A DNA stretch of 64,000 nucleotides from Streptococcus sp. oral taxon 431 (GTDB lineage: Bacteria; Bacillota; Bacilli; Lactobacillales; Streptococcaceae). Made by a program: the position numbers and the translations under genes. The notes below the pieces were generated by a model that worked only from the letters and a program-made list of their open reading frames with translations, was not told the origin of the DNA and made no database searches. Positions 16,917 to 26,525 of this stretch are shown piece by piece. Position 1 is the stretch's first letter, and each line of letters opens with the position of its first letter. The stretch covers positions 1,186,001 through 1,250,000 of the forward strand of contig NZ_CP014264.1 in the NCBI RefSeq assembly GCF_001553685.1. Reading direction: 5' to 3'.

Positions 16917-19032
16917 TTGGAGCTAGGAGCGACAGATTCACTTTTTCGCGGTCAGCATCGATTTTTTTAACCCAAACGGTTACCAAATCGCCAACCGATA
17001 CTACTTGACTTGGATGTTTGATAAATTTCTTACTCATGTGAGAAATATGAATGAGACCATCCTCGTGAATACCAATATCAACAAAGGCACCGAAGTCAAC
17101 GACGTTGCGCACAACTCCTTCAAGCTTTTGCCCAACTTGTAAGTCTTTGATATCCAAGACATCCTGGCGAAGAACTGGAGCGTCAAAAGAGTCACGGAAA
17201 TCACGACCTGGTTTGAGAAGGTCTGCGATAATATCTTTAAGTGTTTCTTGACCAAGGTCTAGCTCTTGGGCCATTTCCTTGATTGAAATAGATTTGAGTT
17301 TGGCTTGCGCTTCTTCATTTAGGTCTTTAATGTCCAAACGTTTAAAGAGTTCCTTGACTGCAGCATAGTTTTCTGGGTGAACACCAGTATTGTCAAGGAT
17401 ATTGCTACTTTCAGGGATACGGAGGAATCCTGCAGCCTGTTCAAACGCTTTAGCACCTAAACGAGGGACTTTCTTGATTTGAGCTCGTGAGGTGATTTTA
17501 CCTTCTTCTTCACGATACTTAACAATATTTTCTGAAATAGTTTTGTTAAGCCCTGCGACATGAGAAAGCAAGGCTGGACTAGCTGTATTGATATTGACAC
17601 CGACTTGGTTCACTACTGTATCAACAACAAAGTCAAGACTTTCAGACAGTTTTTTCTGACTAACATCGTGCTGATACTGGCCAACACCGATGGATTTAGG
17701 GTCAATTTTAACCAATTCAGCAAGGGGATCTTGCAAACGGCGAGCAATTGAGATAGCCGAACGTTTTTCAACGGTTAGTTCTGGAAACTCCTGACGGGCA
17801 AGTTCACTAGCAGAGTAGACAGATGCACCGCTCTCATTAACGATGACATAACTAACTTCTGGAAAATCCTTGAGCACTTCGGCGACAAAAGCTTCACTTT
17901 CACGACTAGCAGTTCCATTTCCGATAGCAATGATTTCAACACCGTATTGGCCAATCAAATCTGCCAAATCACGCTTAGCTTCTTCAATCTGACGAGCTGA
18001 AGCTGGTTTGACTGGATAAATGACTTGCGTTGTCAGCATCTTACCAGTCGTATCTACGACCGCAAGCTTGGCACCTGTACGAAAGGCAGGGTCAAATCCA
18101 AGAACCACGCGCCCTTTAAGAGGTGCTACCAAGAGGAGATTACGCAGATTGTCAGAAAATAGTTGAATGGCTCCTTCTTCTGCCTTCTCAGTTAATTCTG
18201 TCCGAATACGGCGCTCAATAGCTGGCAGTACTTTCTTCTTAACTGATTGCTGAATAACTTCGTCAATATAGGCATTTTTAACCTTAAAACGAGCAGCAAA
18301 GAAAGCAAGAATACGGTCCGTCGCATGTTCAAAACCGACCTTTAAGACACCTAGCTTCTCCCCACGATTAAGGGCAAGTGTACGGTAGCCCTGCATGTTA
18401 GCAACCGTCTCTGAGAAATCATAATAAATCTGAAAGACTTGCTTTTCATCTAGAGTTTCGTCTTTCAGTTGAGAAGTGATTTTAGAATTTTCAAGGACTT
18501 CGCGATAAGCAATAGCACGAAGTGTAGGATCCTCAGATAGAGCCTCAACTAAGATGTCTACTGCTCCAGCCAAGGCTTCTTTGCCACTAGAAAAACCTTC
18601 ACTGACAAATTTTTCTGCTTCAGCTTCTAAATGAGGAACATTTTGTAAAATCAAGCGAGCAAGTGGAAAGAGTCCGGCTTCACGCGCAATCGTTGCCTTG
18701 GTGCGACGTTTTTCCTTATAGGGAAGATAGAGTTCTTCTACATCTGCTAGTTTTTCAGCTGCTAGGATAGCTTCTTCCAATTCCTTGGTCAACTTTCCTT
18801 GTTCTTGAATCTTAGCTAAGACCGCTTCCTTACGATCATTGAGGTTGGTAAGACTTTTATCAAGGTCAATAATAGCCTTGATAGCAACCTCATCCAAACT
18901 ACCAGTCATGTCTTTCCGATAACGAGCGATAAAGGGAATGGTTGCTCCTTCTGCTGTCAAAGACAAGACCGTATCAATTTGCTTTAAGGTTACACCCAAA
19001 TCTTGGGAAATTTTTTCATATTTTTTATCCAT
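16903..19032 (-). CDS. tex: Tex family RNA-binding transcription accessory protein
   Basis: 709 aa. Order: N-terminal helical Tex domain (1-190), YqgF/RuvC-like domain around 320-450 ([23 protein letters not shown]), helix-hairpin-helix region (about 490-560, [17 protein letters not shown]), and C-terminal S1 RNA-binding domain (about 635-705, [20 protein letters not shown]). Tex binds nucleic acid and influences transcription; in Streptococcus and Bordetella it affects fitness and toxin expression. Full length, with divergent genes upstream. Confidence 0.96.
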   Translation of the reverse strand: MDKKYEKISQDLGVTLKQIDTVLSLTAEGATIPFIARYRKDMTGSLDEVAIKAIIDLDKSLTNLNDRKEAVLAKIQEQGKLTKELEEAILAAEKLADVEELYLPYKEKRRTKATIAREAGLFPLARLILQNVPHLEAEAEKFVSEGFSSGKEALAGAVDILVEALSEDPTLRAIAYREVLENSKITSQLKDETLDEKQVFQIYYDFSETVANMQGYRTLALNRGEKLGVLKVGFEHATDRILAFFAARFKVKNAYIDEVIQQSVKKKVLPAIERRIRTELTEKAEEGAIQLFSDNLRNLLLVAPLKGRVVLGFDPAFRTGAKLAVVDTTGKMLTTQVIYPVKPASARQIEEAKRDLADLIGQYGVEIIAIGNGTASRESEAFVAEVLKDFPEVSYVIVNESGASVYSASELARQEFPELTVEKRSAISIARRLQDPLAELVKIDPKSIGVGQYQHDVSQKKLSESLDFVVDTVVNQVGVNINTASPALLSHVAGLNKTISENIVKYREEEGKITSRAQIKKVPRLGAKAFEQAAGFLRIPESSNILDNTGVHPENYAAVKELFKRLDIKDLNEEAQAKLKSISIKEMAQELDLGQETLKDIIADLLKPGRDFRDSFDAPVLRQDVLDIKDLQVGQKLEGVVRNVVDFGAFVDIGIHEDGLIHISHMSKKFIKHPSQVVSVGDLVTVWVKKIDADREKVNLSLLAPNESN

Positions 19033-19150
19033 AGAACTATTATACCATAAGGAAGAAAGCTTGTTTTCATTAATTAGTTGCTTTATTTCAACTTTATAAA
19101 GATAAAAGCCATGTTTATTTTAAAATCCAACTATTTCTTAGAAATAATAG

Positions 19151-19156
19151 TATAAT
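19151..19156 (+). promoter_or_regulatory. -10 element before the SPJ_0845-type gene
   Basis: A perfect TATAAT about 37 nt before the small gene; no good -35 at 16-18 bp, so the promoter is only partly supported. Confidence 0.4.
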
Positions 19157-19187
19157 AGTGTTAACTAAAAGAATCGAGGTATGCCTT

Positions 19188-19319
19188 ATGGCTGTTAAAT
19201 TTACAAAAACTGATGACTTAGATAAGATGTTCGAAGAATTCGCTAAACTACCTGATTTAAAGCAAGTAACATTTCCAGATGACAAAGAAAAAATAGATAA
19301 GGCAGAAAAGAAAAAATAG
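19188..19319 (+). CDS. Small acidic/basic protein, SPJ_0845 family
   Basis: 43 aa: starts MAVKFTKTDDLDKMFEEFA and ends in a lysine-rich tail. GAGGT lies 9 nt before the ATG. It appears to match the streptococcal SPJ_0845 family of 43-aa proteins of unknown function. It has no membrane segment. Its stop is immediately followed by the ATG of the permease gene, so it is coupled to the transporter operon and may be an accessory factor. Confidence 0.75.
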   Translation: MAVKFTKTDDLDKMFEEFAKLPDLKQVTFPDDKEKIDKAEKKK

Positions 19320-20225
19320 ATGACGATTTTTCAAAGTCTGCCTTCGAGTATTTTACAAGCTGGCGCTATTTTTCTATCAATCATCATTGAAGCCCTACCT
19401 TTCGTTTTGATTGGAAGCATTATTTCTGGTGCTATCGAAGTCTATGTGACTCCTGAGAAAGTTTATAGATTTCTCCCTAAAAATCGCTTGGGGAGAATCT
19501 TTTTTGGTACATTTATAGGGTTTCTCTTCCCATCTTGTGAGTGTGGAATTGTTCCGATCATCAACCGCTTCTTGGAGAAGAAGGTTCCAAGCTATACAGC
19601 TGTTCCATTTCTAGTAACAGCTCCTATCATCAATCCCATCGTACTCTTTGCGACCTATTCGGCCTTTAGTAATTCATTTAAAATGGTGTTACTACGTGCT
19701 TTGGGCTCTATTCTCGTTGCTACTATATTGGGTATTTTCCTTGGATTTTTTTGGGAAGAACCCATTCAGAAGGAAAATAGGCTGGCTTGTCATGAGCATG
19801 ATTTTTCTCACTTGACTTCAGGTCAGAAACTTCTTCAGGTCTTCATCCAAGCTATTGATGAATTCTTTGATATGGGGCGTTATTTGGTTTTTGGCTGTCT
19901 GTTTGCCAGCATTGTCCAGGTCTATGTACCAACTCGGATCCTGACTTCTATCAGTGCAACACCACTCCTTGCTATCGTTCTCTTGATGATCCTATCCTTC
20001 CTTCTATCACTCTGTAGTGAAGCTGATGCCTTTATTGGCTCTTCGCTTCTCTCTAGTTTTGGCTTTGCTCCAGTGCTTGCCTTTCTGGTTATAGGCCCTA
20101 TGCTTGATGTCAAAAATCTACTCATGATGAAGAATTATCTTAAAACTCGATTTATTTGGCAATTTATGACAATTGTAACTCTTGTTGTTCTTGTCTATTC
20201 TTATCTAGTCGGGGTGATGCTATGA
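19320..20225 (+). CDS. UPF0718/DUF318 family permease
   Basis: 301 aa with about eight hydrophobic segments. Family signatures are FPSCECGIVPI near residue 65 and the second-half SLCSEADAFIGSS near 235; Cys and polar residues within membrane segments resemble the ArsP/DUF318 superfamily. Substrate unknown; the two-gene set with a TIGR03943 subunit is common in Firmicutes and has been suggested to move metals. Starts directly after the 43-aa gene and overlaps the next gene by 4 nt (ATGA). Confidence 0.88.
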   Translation: MTIFQSLPSSILQAGAIFLSIIIEALPFVLIGSIISGAIEVYVTPEKVYRFLPKNRLGRIFFGTFIGFLFPSCECGIVPIINRFLEKKVPSYTAVPFLVTAPIINPIVLFATYSAFSNSFKMVLLRALGSILVATILGIFLGFFWEEPIQKENRLACHEHDFSHLTSGQKLLQVFIQAIDEFFDMGRYLVFGCLFASIVQVYVPTRILTSISATPLLAIVLLMILSFLLSLCSEADAFIGSSLLSSFGFAPVLAFLVIGPMLDVKNLLMMKNYLKTRFIWQFMTIVTLVVLVYSYLVGVML

Positions 20226-21037
20226 TACGATTTTTTATTTTGATGAGTTATTTTTTCTTAACCCTTTATCTACACCTATCAGGTAAGCTCAATCAGTATC
20301 TAAACCTCCACTACTCTTATCTGGCTTATATCACTATGTTTTTATCTTTGTTACTAGCCATCGTTCAAGCCTATATTTGCTTCAAGCGTTTGAAAGAACA
20401 TAGTCACTTACATAGTTTTTCAGCCAAGCTTGCTAGTTTTGCCCTCTTAAGTTTACCCTTGTTAGTTGGATTTACTTTTCCAACAGTCACTCTAGATTCG
20501 CAAACAGTATCGGCCAAAGGATATTATTTTCCTTTGTCGGAAGGAACTGACAAGGCAATCCAATCAAGTGAAGGAACTAGCAGTCAGTATCTGAAGCCAG
20601 ATACGAGTAGGTTTTATTCACACACAGCTTATGTAGACACTGTCCGTAAGAGTGCTGATAATTACTTAGCTCAATCTAGTATTGTTATCAAAGATGAGAA
20701 TTACTTGGAAGTCATGGAGGTCATCTACGATTTTCCAAATGAATTTGAAGGTAAGGAAATCGAGTTTACTGGCTTTGTCTACAATGATCCCAATTACTCT
20801 AATAGTCAATTTGTCTTTCGTTTTGGTATCATGCACTGTATCGCTGATTCAGGAGTTTTTGGACTTTTGACTACAGGAAACACCAATCAGTACGAAAATA
20901 ATACTTGGGTGAGAGTCAAAGGTAAGATTAGCAATCGCTACCACAAAGAACTCAACCAAATCCTCCCAACCCTTGAAGTTCAATCCTTTGTAAAAGTCGA
21001 TAAACCAGAGAATACTTATGTTTACAAAGAATTTTAA
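20222..21037 (+). CDS. TIGR03943 family permease partner subunit
   Basis: 271 aa from the ATG at 20222 (ATGA overlap with the permease). Three hydrophobic segments lie in the first 105 residues. A soluble domain follows (about 130-265) containing EFEGKEIEFTGFVYND and a conserved Cys in GIMHCIADSGVFG. The family always accompanies UPF0718 permeases. A role as a metal- or substrate-binding partner is inferred. A strong terminator overlaps its stop codon. Confidence 0.87.
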   Translation: MIRFFILMSYFFLTLYLHLSGKLNQYLNLHYSYLAYITMFLSLLLAIVQAYICFKRLKEHSHLHSFSAKLASFALLSLPLLVGFTFPTVTLDSQTVSAKGYYFPLSEGTDKAIQSSEGTSSQYLKPDTSRFYSHTAYVDTVRKSADNYLAQSSIVIKDENYLEVMEVIYDFPNEFEGKEIEFTGFVYNDPNYSNSQFVFRFGIMHCIADSGVFGLLTTGNTNQYENNTWVRVKGKISNRYHKELNQILPTLEVQSFVKVDKPENTYVYKEF

Positions 21038-21063
21038 AAAGTAGCCTGAGTGGGCTACTTTTT
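21037..21063 (+). terminator. Intrinsic terminator of the permease operon
   Basis: AAAAGTAGCC and GGCTACTTTT form a 10-bp stem around TGAGTG, with a T tract. Confidence 0.9.
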
Positions 21064-21177
21064 CTTGTTTAGTAAGGTTGAATATTTGACATATTCAAAA
21101 GATTAGTTTTCTGCATTACAGAATTCTAATACTGTCTGTTTATCTATTTTATTCTTATAGGATTTAAACATCCAAGC

Positions 21178-21591
21178 TTAATTGTTGCCATTAACTCTAA
21201 AAGAATGTTCGGAAATCCATTTGGTGTAGCTAGCTAATCCTTCATCTGTTAAGGATTCTACTGCAATAGTTACACACATATCCACCGCTTCTTCAACTGT
21301 TACAGAAAAACGATAACCATTTAACTGTAGAAATTTCACCAAAACGAAGAAAGCAGTTCGTTTATTAGCGTTGGCAAAAACATGCTTCTTGATTAATTGG
21401 ACAAATAGTATCGTTGCCTTATCAAAAATTGTTGGATAAAGAGGTTTGCCAAAAACAAATTGTTCTGGTAAATTGACAATCATATTTAAGGCAGAAGGAC
21501 TAACTGTCTGAATTTTTTCATTAGGTGAATACCGTTGAATTGCTAAAGAATTGATTTTTTCAATTTGTCTTTCTGTAAGATAGACTGTCAT
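21178..21591 (-). CDS. Doc-like toxin (Fic/Doc family, type II toxin-antitoxin)
   Basis: 137 aa. The Fic/Doc active-site motif is HVFANANKR at residues 70-78, followed by a hydrophobic helix. Doc toxins phosphorylate EF-Tu and stop translation. The gene overlaps the upstream antitoxin gene by 4 nt, the standard antitoxin-first order. All core residues are present, so it appears functional. The partner is of the AbrB/MazE type rather than Phd. Confidence 0.9.
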   Translation of the reverse strand: MTVYLTERQIEKINSLAIQRYSPNEKIQTVSPSALNMIVNLPEQFVFGKPLYPTIFDKATILFVQLIKKHVFANANKRTAFFVLVKFLQLNGYRFSVTVEEAVDMCVTIAVESLTDEGLASYTKWISEHSFRVNGNN

Positions 21592-21824
21592 TTTTCCACC
21601 AAAGCTTTGAAAACATCATCGTATTCATCAAAGATTTTATCTAAATTTAAGTCAAAGGCATCATCAGATACATAAGAAATTTGATGTTCAGACTCTTCGG
21701 GAGTAAAGATAATTTCACCACTTGGTAACAATTTCGCTTCGTATTTTACACCACTTGGAATATTGAATTCACTTGGAATGGTAATGGTGATTGAATTTCC
21801 TTGTTTTCTTGTTTTTACTACCAT
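21588..21824 (-). CDS. AbrB/MazE-type antitoxin partner of Doc
   Basis: 78 aa. Residues 1-45 form a swapped-hairpin AbrB DNA-binding fold (VVKTRKQGNSITITIPSEF). The acidic C-terminal part (DDAFDLNLDKIFDEYDDVF) would wrap the toxin. A strong AAAGGAGG site precedes the ATG. The promoter upstream contains a perfect palindrome, suggesting autorepression by the antitoxin or the complex. Confidence 0.88.
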   Translation of the reverse strand: MVVKTRKQGNSITITIPSEFNIPSGVKYEAKLLPSGEIIFTPEESEHQISYVSDDAFDLNLDKIFDEYDDVFKALVEK

Positions 21825-21844
21825 CTGATTTCCTCCTTTGAAGT

Positions 21845-21873
21845 ATTATAACAAATAATTACCGTAATTACAA
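21845..21873 (-). promoter_or_regulatory. Toxin-antitoxin promoter with palindromic operator
   Basis: Minus strand TTGTAA (21868-21873), 17-bp spacer, TATAAT (21845-21850). The perfect palindrome TAATTAC-C-GTAATTA (21856-21870) lies between the two boxes, where a bound dimer would block polymerase. Confidence 0.75.
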
Positions 21874-21911
21874 TGACAGAATATCAGCCAAAATACTCTT
21901 GCATGAGAGAT

Positions 21912-22010
21912 TTATTCAAATAACTCATCCGAATAAACCGAATAAGCATTTGGATCAGGGGCTTTGTGGTCGTTCATTGCTTGACCACATCTACAAGTCC
22001 ATTTTCCCAT
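21912..22010 (-). pseudogene. Truncated small zinc-ribbon-like gene
   Basis: A 32-codon frame starting MGKWTCRCGQAMNDH and stopping after SDELFE. GAGG is 6 nt before the ATG. The start with its CxCG pair resembles a longer Firmicute family of about 80 aa that carries a second Cys pair; this copy lacks it, so it is probably truncated. Immediately upstream is another 3' fragment (GWGALNQFF) with no start. Together they look like decayed material next to the toxin-antitoxin pair. Confidence 0.5.
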
Positions 22011-22095
22011 AATTAACCTCAGTCACGGCTTAATTCTTCAAGAAAAAATTGATTGAGAGCTCCCCAACCTCTCTTATCATTCTTACACTATGTTC

Positions 22096-22124
22096 ATTTT
22101 ATCAGATTTCTAATACTTTATCAA
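22096..22124 (-). promoter_or_regulatory. Strong promoter before the truncated small gene
   Basis: Minus strand TTGATA (22119-22124), 17-bp spacer, TAAAAT (22096-22101) with an upstream TG. It would drive a short transcript across 22.1-21.9 kb. Confidence 0.5.
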
Positions 22125-22147
22125 AAAATTATTATAGTATGTACATA

Positions 22148-22170
22148 AAAAAGCCTACGATAGGCTTTTT
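22148..22170 (-). terminator. Intrinsic terminator of the polyamine operon
   Basis: AAAAAGCCTA-CGA-TAGGCTTTTT, 10-bp stem and T tract, one base after the aguB stop codon. Confidence 0.9.
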
Positions 22171-22171
22171 C

Positions 22172-23047
22172 TCATCTGACAATATCTTTATACATGTCTG
22201 GTCTTCTATCTCTAAAGAGACCCCAATTCAGGCGCTCATTTGCTCCTTTGTCAAGGTCATAAGTAGTTAAGAGAATTGCTTCATCTTGTCTTTCGGCTTG
22301 AGTCAAAATAGCTCCTGTTTCATCGGTCATAAAGGATGAACCGTAGAAGTTAAGACTGGAACTTTGTCCCCCATTTTCCTCACAAGGTGAGACTTCTTCC
22401 AAACCATAACGATTAGCAGCAATAACTGGCACAATATTTGCTGCTGCATGCCCTTGCATAGTACGTTGCCAATGACCACAACTATCTGTATCCAAAATAG
22501 GCTCTGAACCGATGGCAGTTGGATAAAAGAGCAATTCTGCACCATTTAGAGCAAGGCAACGGGCTGTTTCAGGAAACCACTGGTCCCAACAGATGCCAAT
22601 ACCAATCTTGGCATAGCGAGTATCCCAAACTTTGAAGCCTGTGTTTCCAGGAGTAAAATAGAACTTTTCTTGATAATAATGGTCATCTGGTATGTGTGTT
22701 TTTCGATAAACGCCTAGTACTTCTCCATCTGCATCAATGACAGCAATCGAATTGTATAAGACATTGCCATCTTTTTCATAGAAACTGATCGGTAAAACGA
22801 CCTTTAGCTCTTTGGCAATTCCTTTGAAATGCTGAATAGCTGTATTTTCAGACACAGACTGGGCATACTGGTAGTAGTCATACTGACGTTCCTGACAGAA
22901 ATAAGGACGTTCAAATAATTCAGGCAAGAGAATAATTTGGGCTCCTTGCTCCGCAGCTTGTCGAACCAAACGTTCAGCTGTTTGGATATTAGTATCCACA
23001 TCCTTAGCGCATTGCATCTGAATGGCTGCAACCGTTACATTTCTCAT
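22172..23047 (-). CDS. aguB: N-carbamoylputrescine amidase
   Basis: 291 aa nitrilase-superfamily enzyme. Catalytic triad: E43 (LLPELFERP), K116 (YRKTHIPDDHYYQEKFYF) and C153 (GICWDQWFPE). It hydrolyses N-carbamoylputrescine to putrescine, CO2 and ammonia, completing the agmatine route. The specific blocks PDDHYYQEKFYFTPG and GCDQWFPE-type WDQWFPETAR match AguB. Last gene of the operon, 9 nt after aguA. Confidence 0.96.
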   Translation of the reverse strand: MRNVTVAAIQMQCAKDVDTNIQTAERLVRQAAEQGAQIILLPELFERPYFCQERQYDYYQYAQSVSENTAIQHFKGIAKELKVVLPISFYEKDGNVLYNSIAVIDADGEVLGVYRKTHIPDDHYYQEKFYFTPGNTGFKVWDTRYAKIGIGICWDQWFPETARCLALNGAELLFYPTAIGSEPILDTDSCGHWQRTMQGHAAANIVPVIAANRYGLEEVSPCEENGGQSSSLNFYGSSFMTDETGAILTQAERQDEAILLTTYDLDKGANERLNWGLFRDRRPDMYKDIVR

Positions 23048-23056
23048 CTTTTTCTC

Positions 23057-24142
23057 CTATTCTGGAATTTGTTGGGTAATACAGTGGATATTTCCACCAC
23101 CTAAAAGAATATCTCTTGCAGGAATTCCGACAACTTCACGGTCTGGGAAACACTGGCTCAGAATATTCAAGGCAACTTGATCGTTTACATCTTGAAATTG
23201 CGGCACTAATACAGACTTATTAGCAATGTAAAAATTTACATAGGAAGCTGCTAAACGTTCACCGGCATAGCGCTCCTCTTCGCCCTCTTCATAAGTATAG
23301 CCTGGTAAATCCTCTTCGGTAACTACTTGATGAATAGCTGGGATTGGAAGTTTATGAATAGTGAAACTCCGGCCTTTTGCATCAGTTTCCTTCTCTAAGA
23401 GAGCTAAATCAGCTGCAGACATGGCATACTGAGGATCGTCTTGGTCGTCCGTCCAAGCTAAAACAACTTCTGCAGGGCCTACAAAGGTAGCAACATTATC
23501 GACGTGTTCATTTGTCTCATCTTGATAAATACCGTAAGGCAACCAAATGACTTTTTCGGCACCAAGGCTCTCTAGTAAGGTCTTTTCAATCTCCTCTTTA
23601 GTCAGATGAGGATTACGACCCGGACTGAGCAAACAGCTTTCTGTGACAAGAATCGTTCCTTGACCGTCACTGTGTATAGCTCCACCTTCCAGTACAAAAG
23701 GTTTGGCATCATAAACAGGTATCTCTAAAACTTCTGCAAAGCGGCTGGCTACTTGGTCATCTGCTTCATAGTCTTGGTAGAGACCGTCAACAGCACCACC
23801 CCAGGCATTGAAAGACCAATCTACCGCTAACTTTTCCCTTTTATCATTAAGAAGAATGGTCGGACCTGTATCACGAGCCCAGGCATCATTTGTCGAAATA
23901 TCTAAATAAACAACCTTGTCTCCTAGATAGGATTGCGCTTCAGATAGATAGTCCTCCTCAACCAAAAGGTAGACTGTTTCCCCTTGAGCAATCGTTTTGA
24001 TAATCTGGCTAAAAGCTTTTTTTGCAGCCTTTCCTTGAAAAGGCCAAGACCCTGGTCGAGTAGGCCATATCATGAGAGTCCCATGATGGGGTTCATACTC
24101 TGCAGGCATACGATAACCTAATTTCTTTGGACTGTCCATCAT
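23057..24142 (-). CDS. aguA: Agmatine deiminase
   Basis: 361 aa member of the guanidino-group-modifying superfamily. Catalytic Cys354 is in [14 protein letters not shown]. Other blocks are [29 protein letters not shown] and [13 protein letters not shown]. It converts agmatine to N-carbamoylputrescine and ammonia. Overlaps the end of nspC by 4 nt and feeds the product to aguB. Confidence 0.96.
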   Translation of the reverse strand: MMDSPKKLGYRMPAEYEPHHGTLMIWPTRPGSWPFQGKAAKKAFSQIIKTIAQGETVYLLVEEDYLSEAQSYLGDKVVYLDISTNDAWARDTGPTILLNDKREKLAVDWSFNAWGGAVDGLYQDYEADDQVASRFAEVLEIPVYDAKPFVLEGGAIHSDGQGTILVTESCLLSPGRNPHLTKEEIEKTLLESLGAEKVIWLPYGIYQDETNEHVDNVATFVGPAEVVLAWTDDQDDPQYAMSAADLALLEKETDAKGRSFTIHKLPIPAIHQVVTEEDLPGYTYEEGEEERYAGERLAASYVNFYIANKSVLVPQFQDVNDQVALNILSQCFPDREVVGIPARDILLGGGNIHCITQQIPE

Positions 24143-25266
24143 GATAATCTCTCCTTAAAGTCTTGGTAGCCAAATGCTTTAACTAGACTGCACTCACCCT
24201 CTTTATCCATGAGATACAAACTTGGAAGTCCAATCCCGTTAAAGGTATTATTTTTGACAAAGGAGTAGATTGCCATGTCTTCAAAATAGAGGCGATCACC
24301 GATTTCAATCGGTTTTTCAAAGCTATAATCCCCAATGACATCCCCTGTTAGGCAAGTATTTGAAGAGAGTCTATAAGTATAAGGTTTTTCTTGCGCTTCA
24401 AATCCATCTCTCAATGGGGGGCGATAAGGCATCTCAAGGACATCTGGCATATGACAACTTGCTGAAGCATCTAGCACCAAGGTCTCAATCCCGTTTTCAA
24501 CAATATCCAAGACTTCTGTAGCTAGATAGCCCGCATTAAGGGCAATAGCTTCTCCAGGTTCAATGTAGACGTCAAGGTTATAGATTTCTCGTATTCTTTT
24601 AATCTCAGAAATCAGCAAGTCCACATCATAGTCATCTCTCGTAATATGATGACCACCACCCATATTGAGCCATTTAACTTGATGCAAATAGGCTCCAAAC
24701 TGCTCTTCTACTGCTTTCAAAGTCGTTTGTAAATCATCTGCCCCCTGCTCACAAAGAGTATGAAAATGAAGCCCGTCAACCAAGTCCAGCAAATCACTAG
24801 GTATCTTGTCTGAAGTCACTCCAAAACGAGAGCCAGGAGCACAAGGATCATAAAGCGCGTGGTCACCCTGCGTTGAACATTGAGGATTGATGCGCAGACC
24901 CACACTAATACCAACTTCACGACAACGTTGACCATATTTTCGAAGTTGTCTCTCTGAGTTAAAAACAATATGATCTGATATTTGTAGTAGCTCTTCCATA
25001 TCTGATTCCTTGAAAGCTGGCGCAAAAACATGGACTTCCCCAGGGAACTCTTCTCTAGCTAACTTAGCCTCATAGAGTCCACTAGCCGTCGTACCTGACA
25101 GATACTGACTAATCAAAGGATAGGTTTTATAGAGGGAATAAGCCTTTTGAGCCAGTAGAACCTTACAGCCGGTTTTTTCTTGAACCTCTTGCAGAATGCT
25201 ACAATTTTCTTCTAGTTTTGCTAAATCAATGACGTAAGCTGGTGTTGGTACTTGTTCTAACTTCAT
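24139..25266 (-). CDS. nspC: Carboxynorspermidine/carboxyspermidine decarboxylase
   Basis: 375 aa from the ATG at 25266 ([14 protein letters not shown]). Fold III PLP decarboxylase: the PLP lysine lies in LLAQKAYS near residue 40, and [14 protein letters not shown] and [15 protein letters not shown] are family blocks. It decarboxylates carboxyspermidine to spermidine (or the nor-homologue). The start overlaps the stop of the dehydrogenase gene by one base (TAATG), so the pair forming the alternative spermidine route is translationally coupled. Confidence 0.94.
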   Translation of the reverse strand: MKLEQVPTPAYVIDLAKLEENCSILQEVQEKTGCKVLLAQKAYSLYKTYPLISQYLSGTTASGLYEAKLAREEFPGEVHVFAPAFKESDMEELLQISDHIVFNSERQLRKYGQRCREVGISVGLRINPQCSTQGDHALYDPCAPGSRFGVTSDKIPSDLLDLVDGLHFHTLCEQGADDLQTTLKAVEEQFGAYLHQVKWLNMGGGHHITRDDYDVDLLISEIKRIREIYNLDVYIEPGEAIALNAGYLATEVLDIVENGIETLVLDASASCHMPDVLEMPYRPPLRDGFEAQEKPYTYRLSSNTCLTGDVIGDYSFEKPIEIGDRLYFEDMAIYSFVKNNTFNGIGLPSLYLMDKEGECSLVKAFGYQDFKERLS

Positions 25267-26525
25267 TAGTCCACCATTTGTGGGTTTTCTACCACAACCC
25301 ATGGCAAACCGTATTTATTTAAAGCTTCCATGAATGGGTCTGGATCCAACTCTTCAAGGTTATAAACTCCTGGTTGTTTCCATGTACCATCCATCACTAA
25401 TTTTGTCCCAATCATGGCTGGAACACCTGTTGTATAAGAAATGGCTTGTGAACCAACCTCTGCATAGCACTCCTGATGGTCGCAAACATTGTAGATGTAG
25501 ATGGTCTTTTCAACGCCATCTTTGATACCTGTAAAGATACATCCAATATTAGTTTTACCAACAGTACGTGGTCCAAGGCTGGCAGGATCTGGAAGCAAGG
25601 CTTTCAAGAATTGGATTGGTACGATTTCTTGGCCGTTGAAGTTAATAGCATCTGTACGAAGGAGCCCAACGTTTTCCAAGCATTTCATATGCGTTAGATA
25701 AGATTGGCCAAAAGTCATAAAGAAGCGAATGCGTTTAACTCCTGGAATATTCTTTGCTAATGATTCGATTTCTTCATGGTGGAGGAGATACATGTCTTTT
25801 TGACCAACTTGAGGGAAATCATACTCACGTTTGATAGACATGGCTTCGACTTCTACCCATTTTCCATCTTCCCAGTAAGAACCTGGTGCAGAAACCTCAC
25901 GTAGATTGATTTCTGGGTTAAAGTTTGTCGCAAATGGATAACCGTGGTCACCACCATTACAGTCTAAAATATCGATATAGTGGATTTCGTCAAAGTAATG
26001 TTTGAGTGCATAAGCTGAAAAGACGCTGGTTACACCTGGGTCAAAACCAGATCCAAGTAGAGCAGTCAAGCCTGCTTCTTTGAATTTATCTTGGTAAGCC
26101 CATTGCCATGAGTAGTCAAAGTAGGCTGTAAAACCAAGTTCCTTACAACGTTTCTCATAAATAGCACGCCATTCAGGGTCTTCTGTGTCCTCAGCCTCAT
26201 AGTTGGCAGTATCGATATAGTGGACACCTGTTGCCAAACAAGCATCCATGATGGTCAAGTCTTGATAAGGCAAAGCTACGTTCAAAACAGCTTCTGGTTT
26301 GTAGCTTTCAATCAAGGCAATCACTTCTTCTACCTTGTCAGCGTCAAGAGCAGCTGTCTCAATCTTAGTATTTGTTTTACCTTCTAATTTAGCCTTCAAG
26401 TCATCACATTTTGACTTGGTACGGCTAGCAATCATAATCTCTTTAAAAGTTTCGCTATCTTGGCAAATCTTTGAAATAGCAACTTGGGCAACGCCCCCAC
26501 ATCCAATAACTAATAAACGACTCAT
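25266..26525 (-). CDS. Saccharopine dehydrogenase-family carboxy(nor)spermidine synthase
   Basis: 419 aa. N-terminal Rossmann motif VIGCGGVAQVAISK, then the DTANYEAEDTEDPEW and GFDPGVTSVF blocks typical of carboxynorspermidine dehydrogenase. It condenses putrescine (or diaminopropane) with aspartate semialdehyde and reduces the imine using NADPH. Often annotated lys9. Next to nspC it makes spermidine independent of S-adenosylmethionine. ATGA overlap of 4 nt with speE upstream. Confidence 0.92.
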   Translation of the reverse strand: MSRLLVIGCGGVAQVAISKICQDSETFKEIMIASRTKSKCDDLKAKLEGKTNTKIETAALDADKVEEVIALIESYKPEAVLNVALPYQDLTIMDACLATGVHYIDTANYEAEDTEDPEWRAIYEKRCKELGFTAYFDYSWQWAYQDKFKEAGLTALLGSGFDPGVTSVFSAYALKHYFDEIHYIDILDCNGGDHGYPFATNFNPEINLREVSAPGSYWEDGKWVEVEAMSIKREYDFPQVGQKDMYLLHHEEIESLAKNIPGVKRIRFFMTFGQSYLTHMKCLENVGLLRTDAINFNGQEIVPIQFLKALLPDPASLGPRTVGKTNIGCIFTGIKDGVEKTIYIYNVCDHQECYAEVGSQAISYTTGVPAMIGTKLVMDGTWKQPGVYNLEELDPDPFMEALNKYGLPWVVVENPQMVD

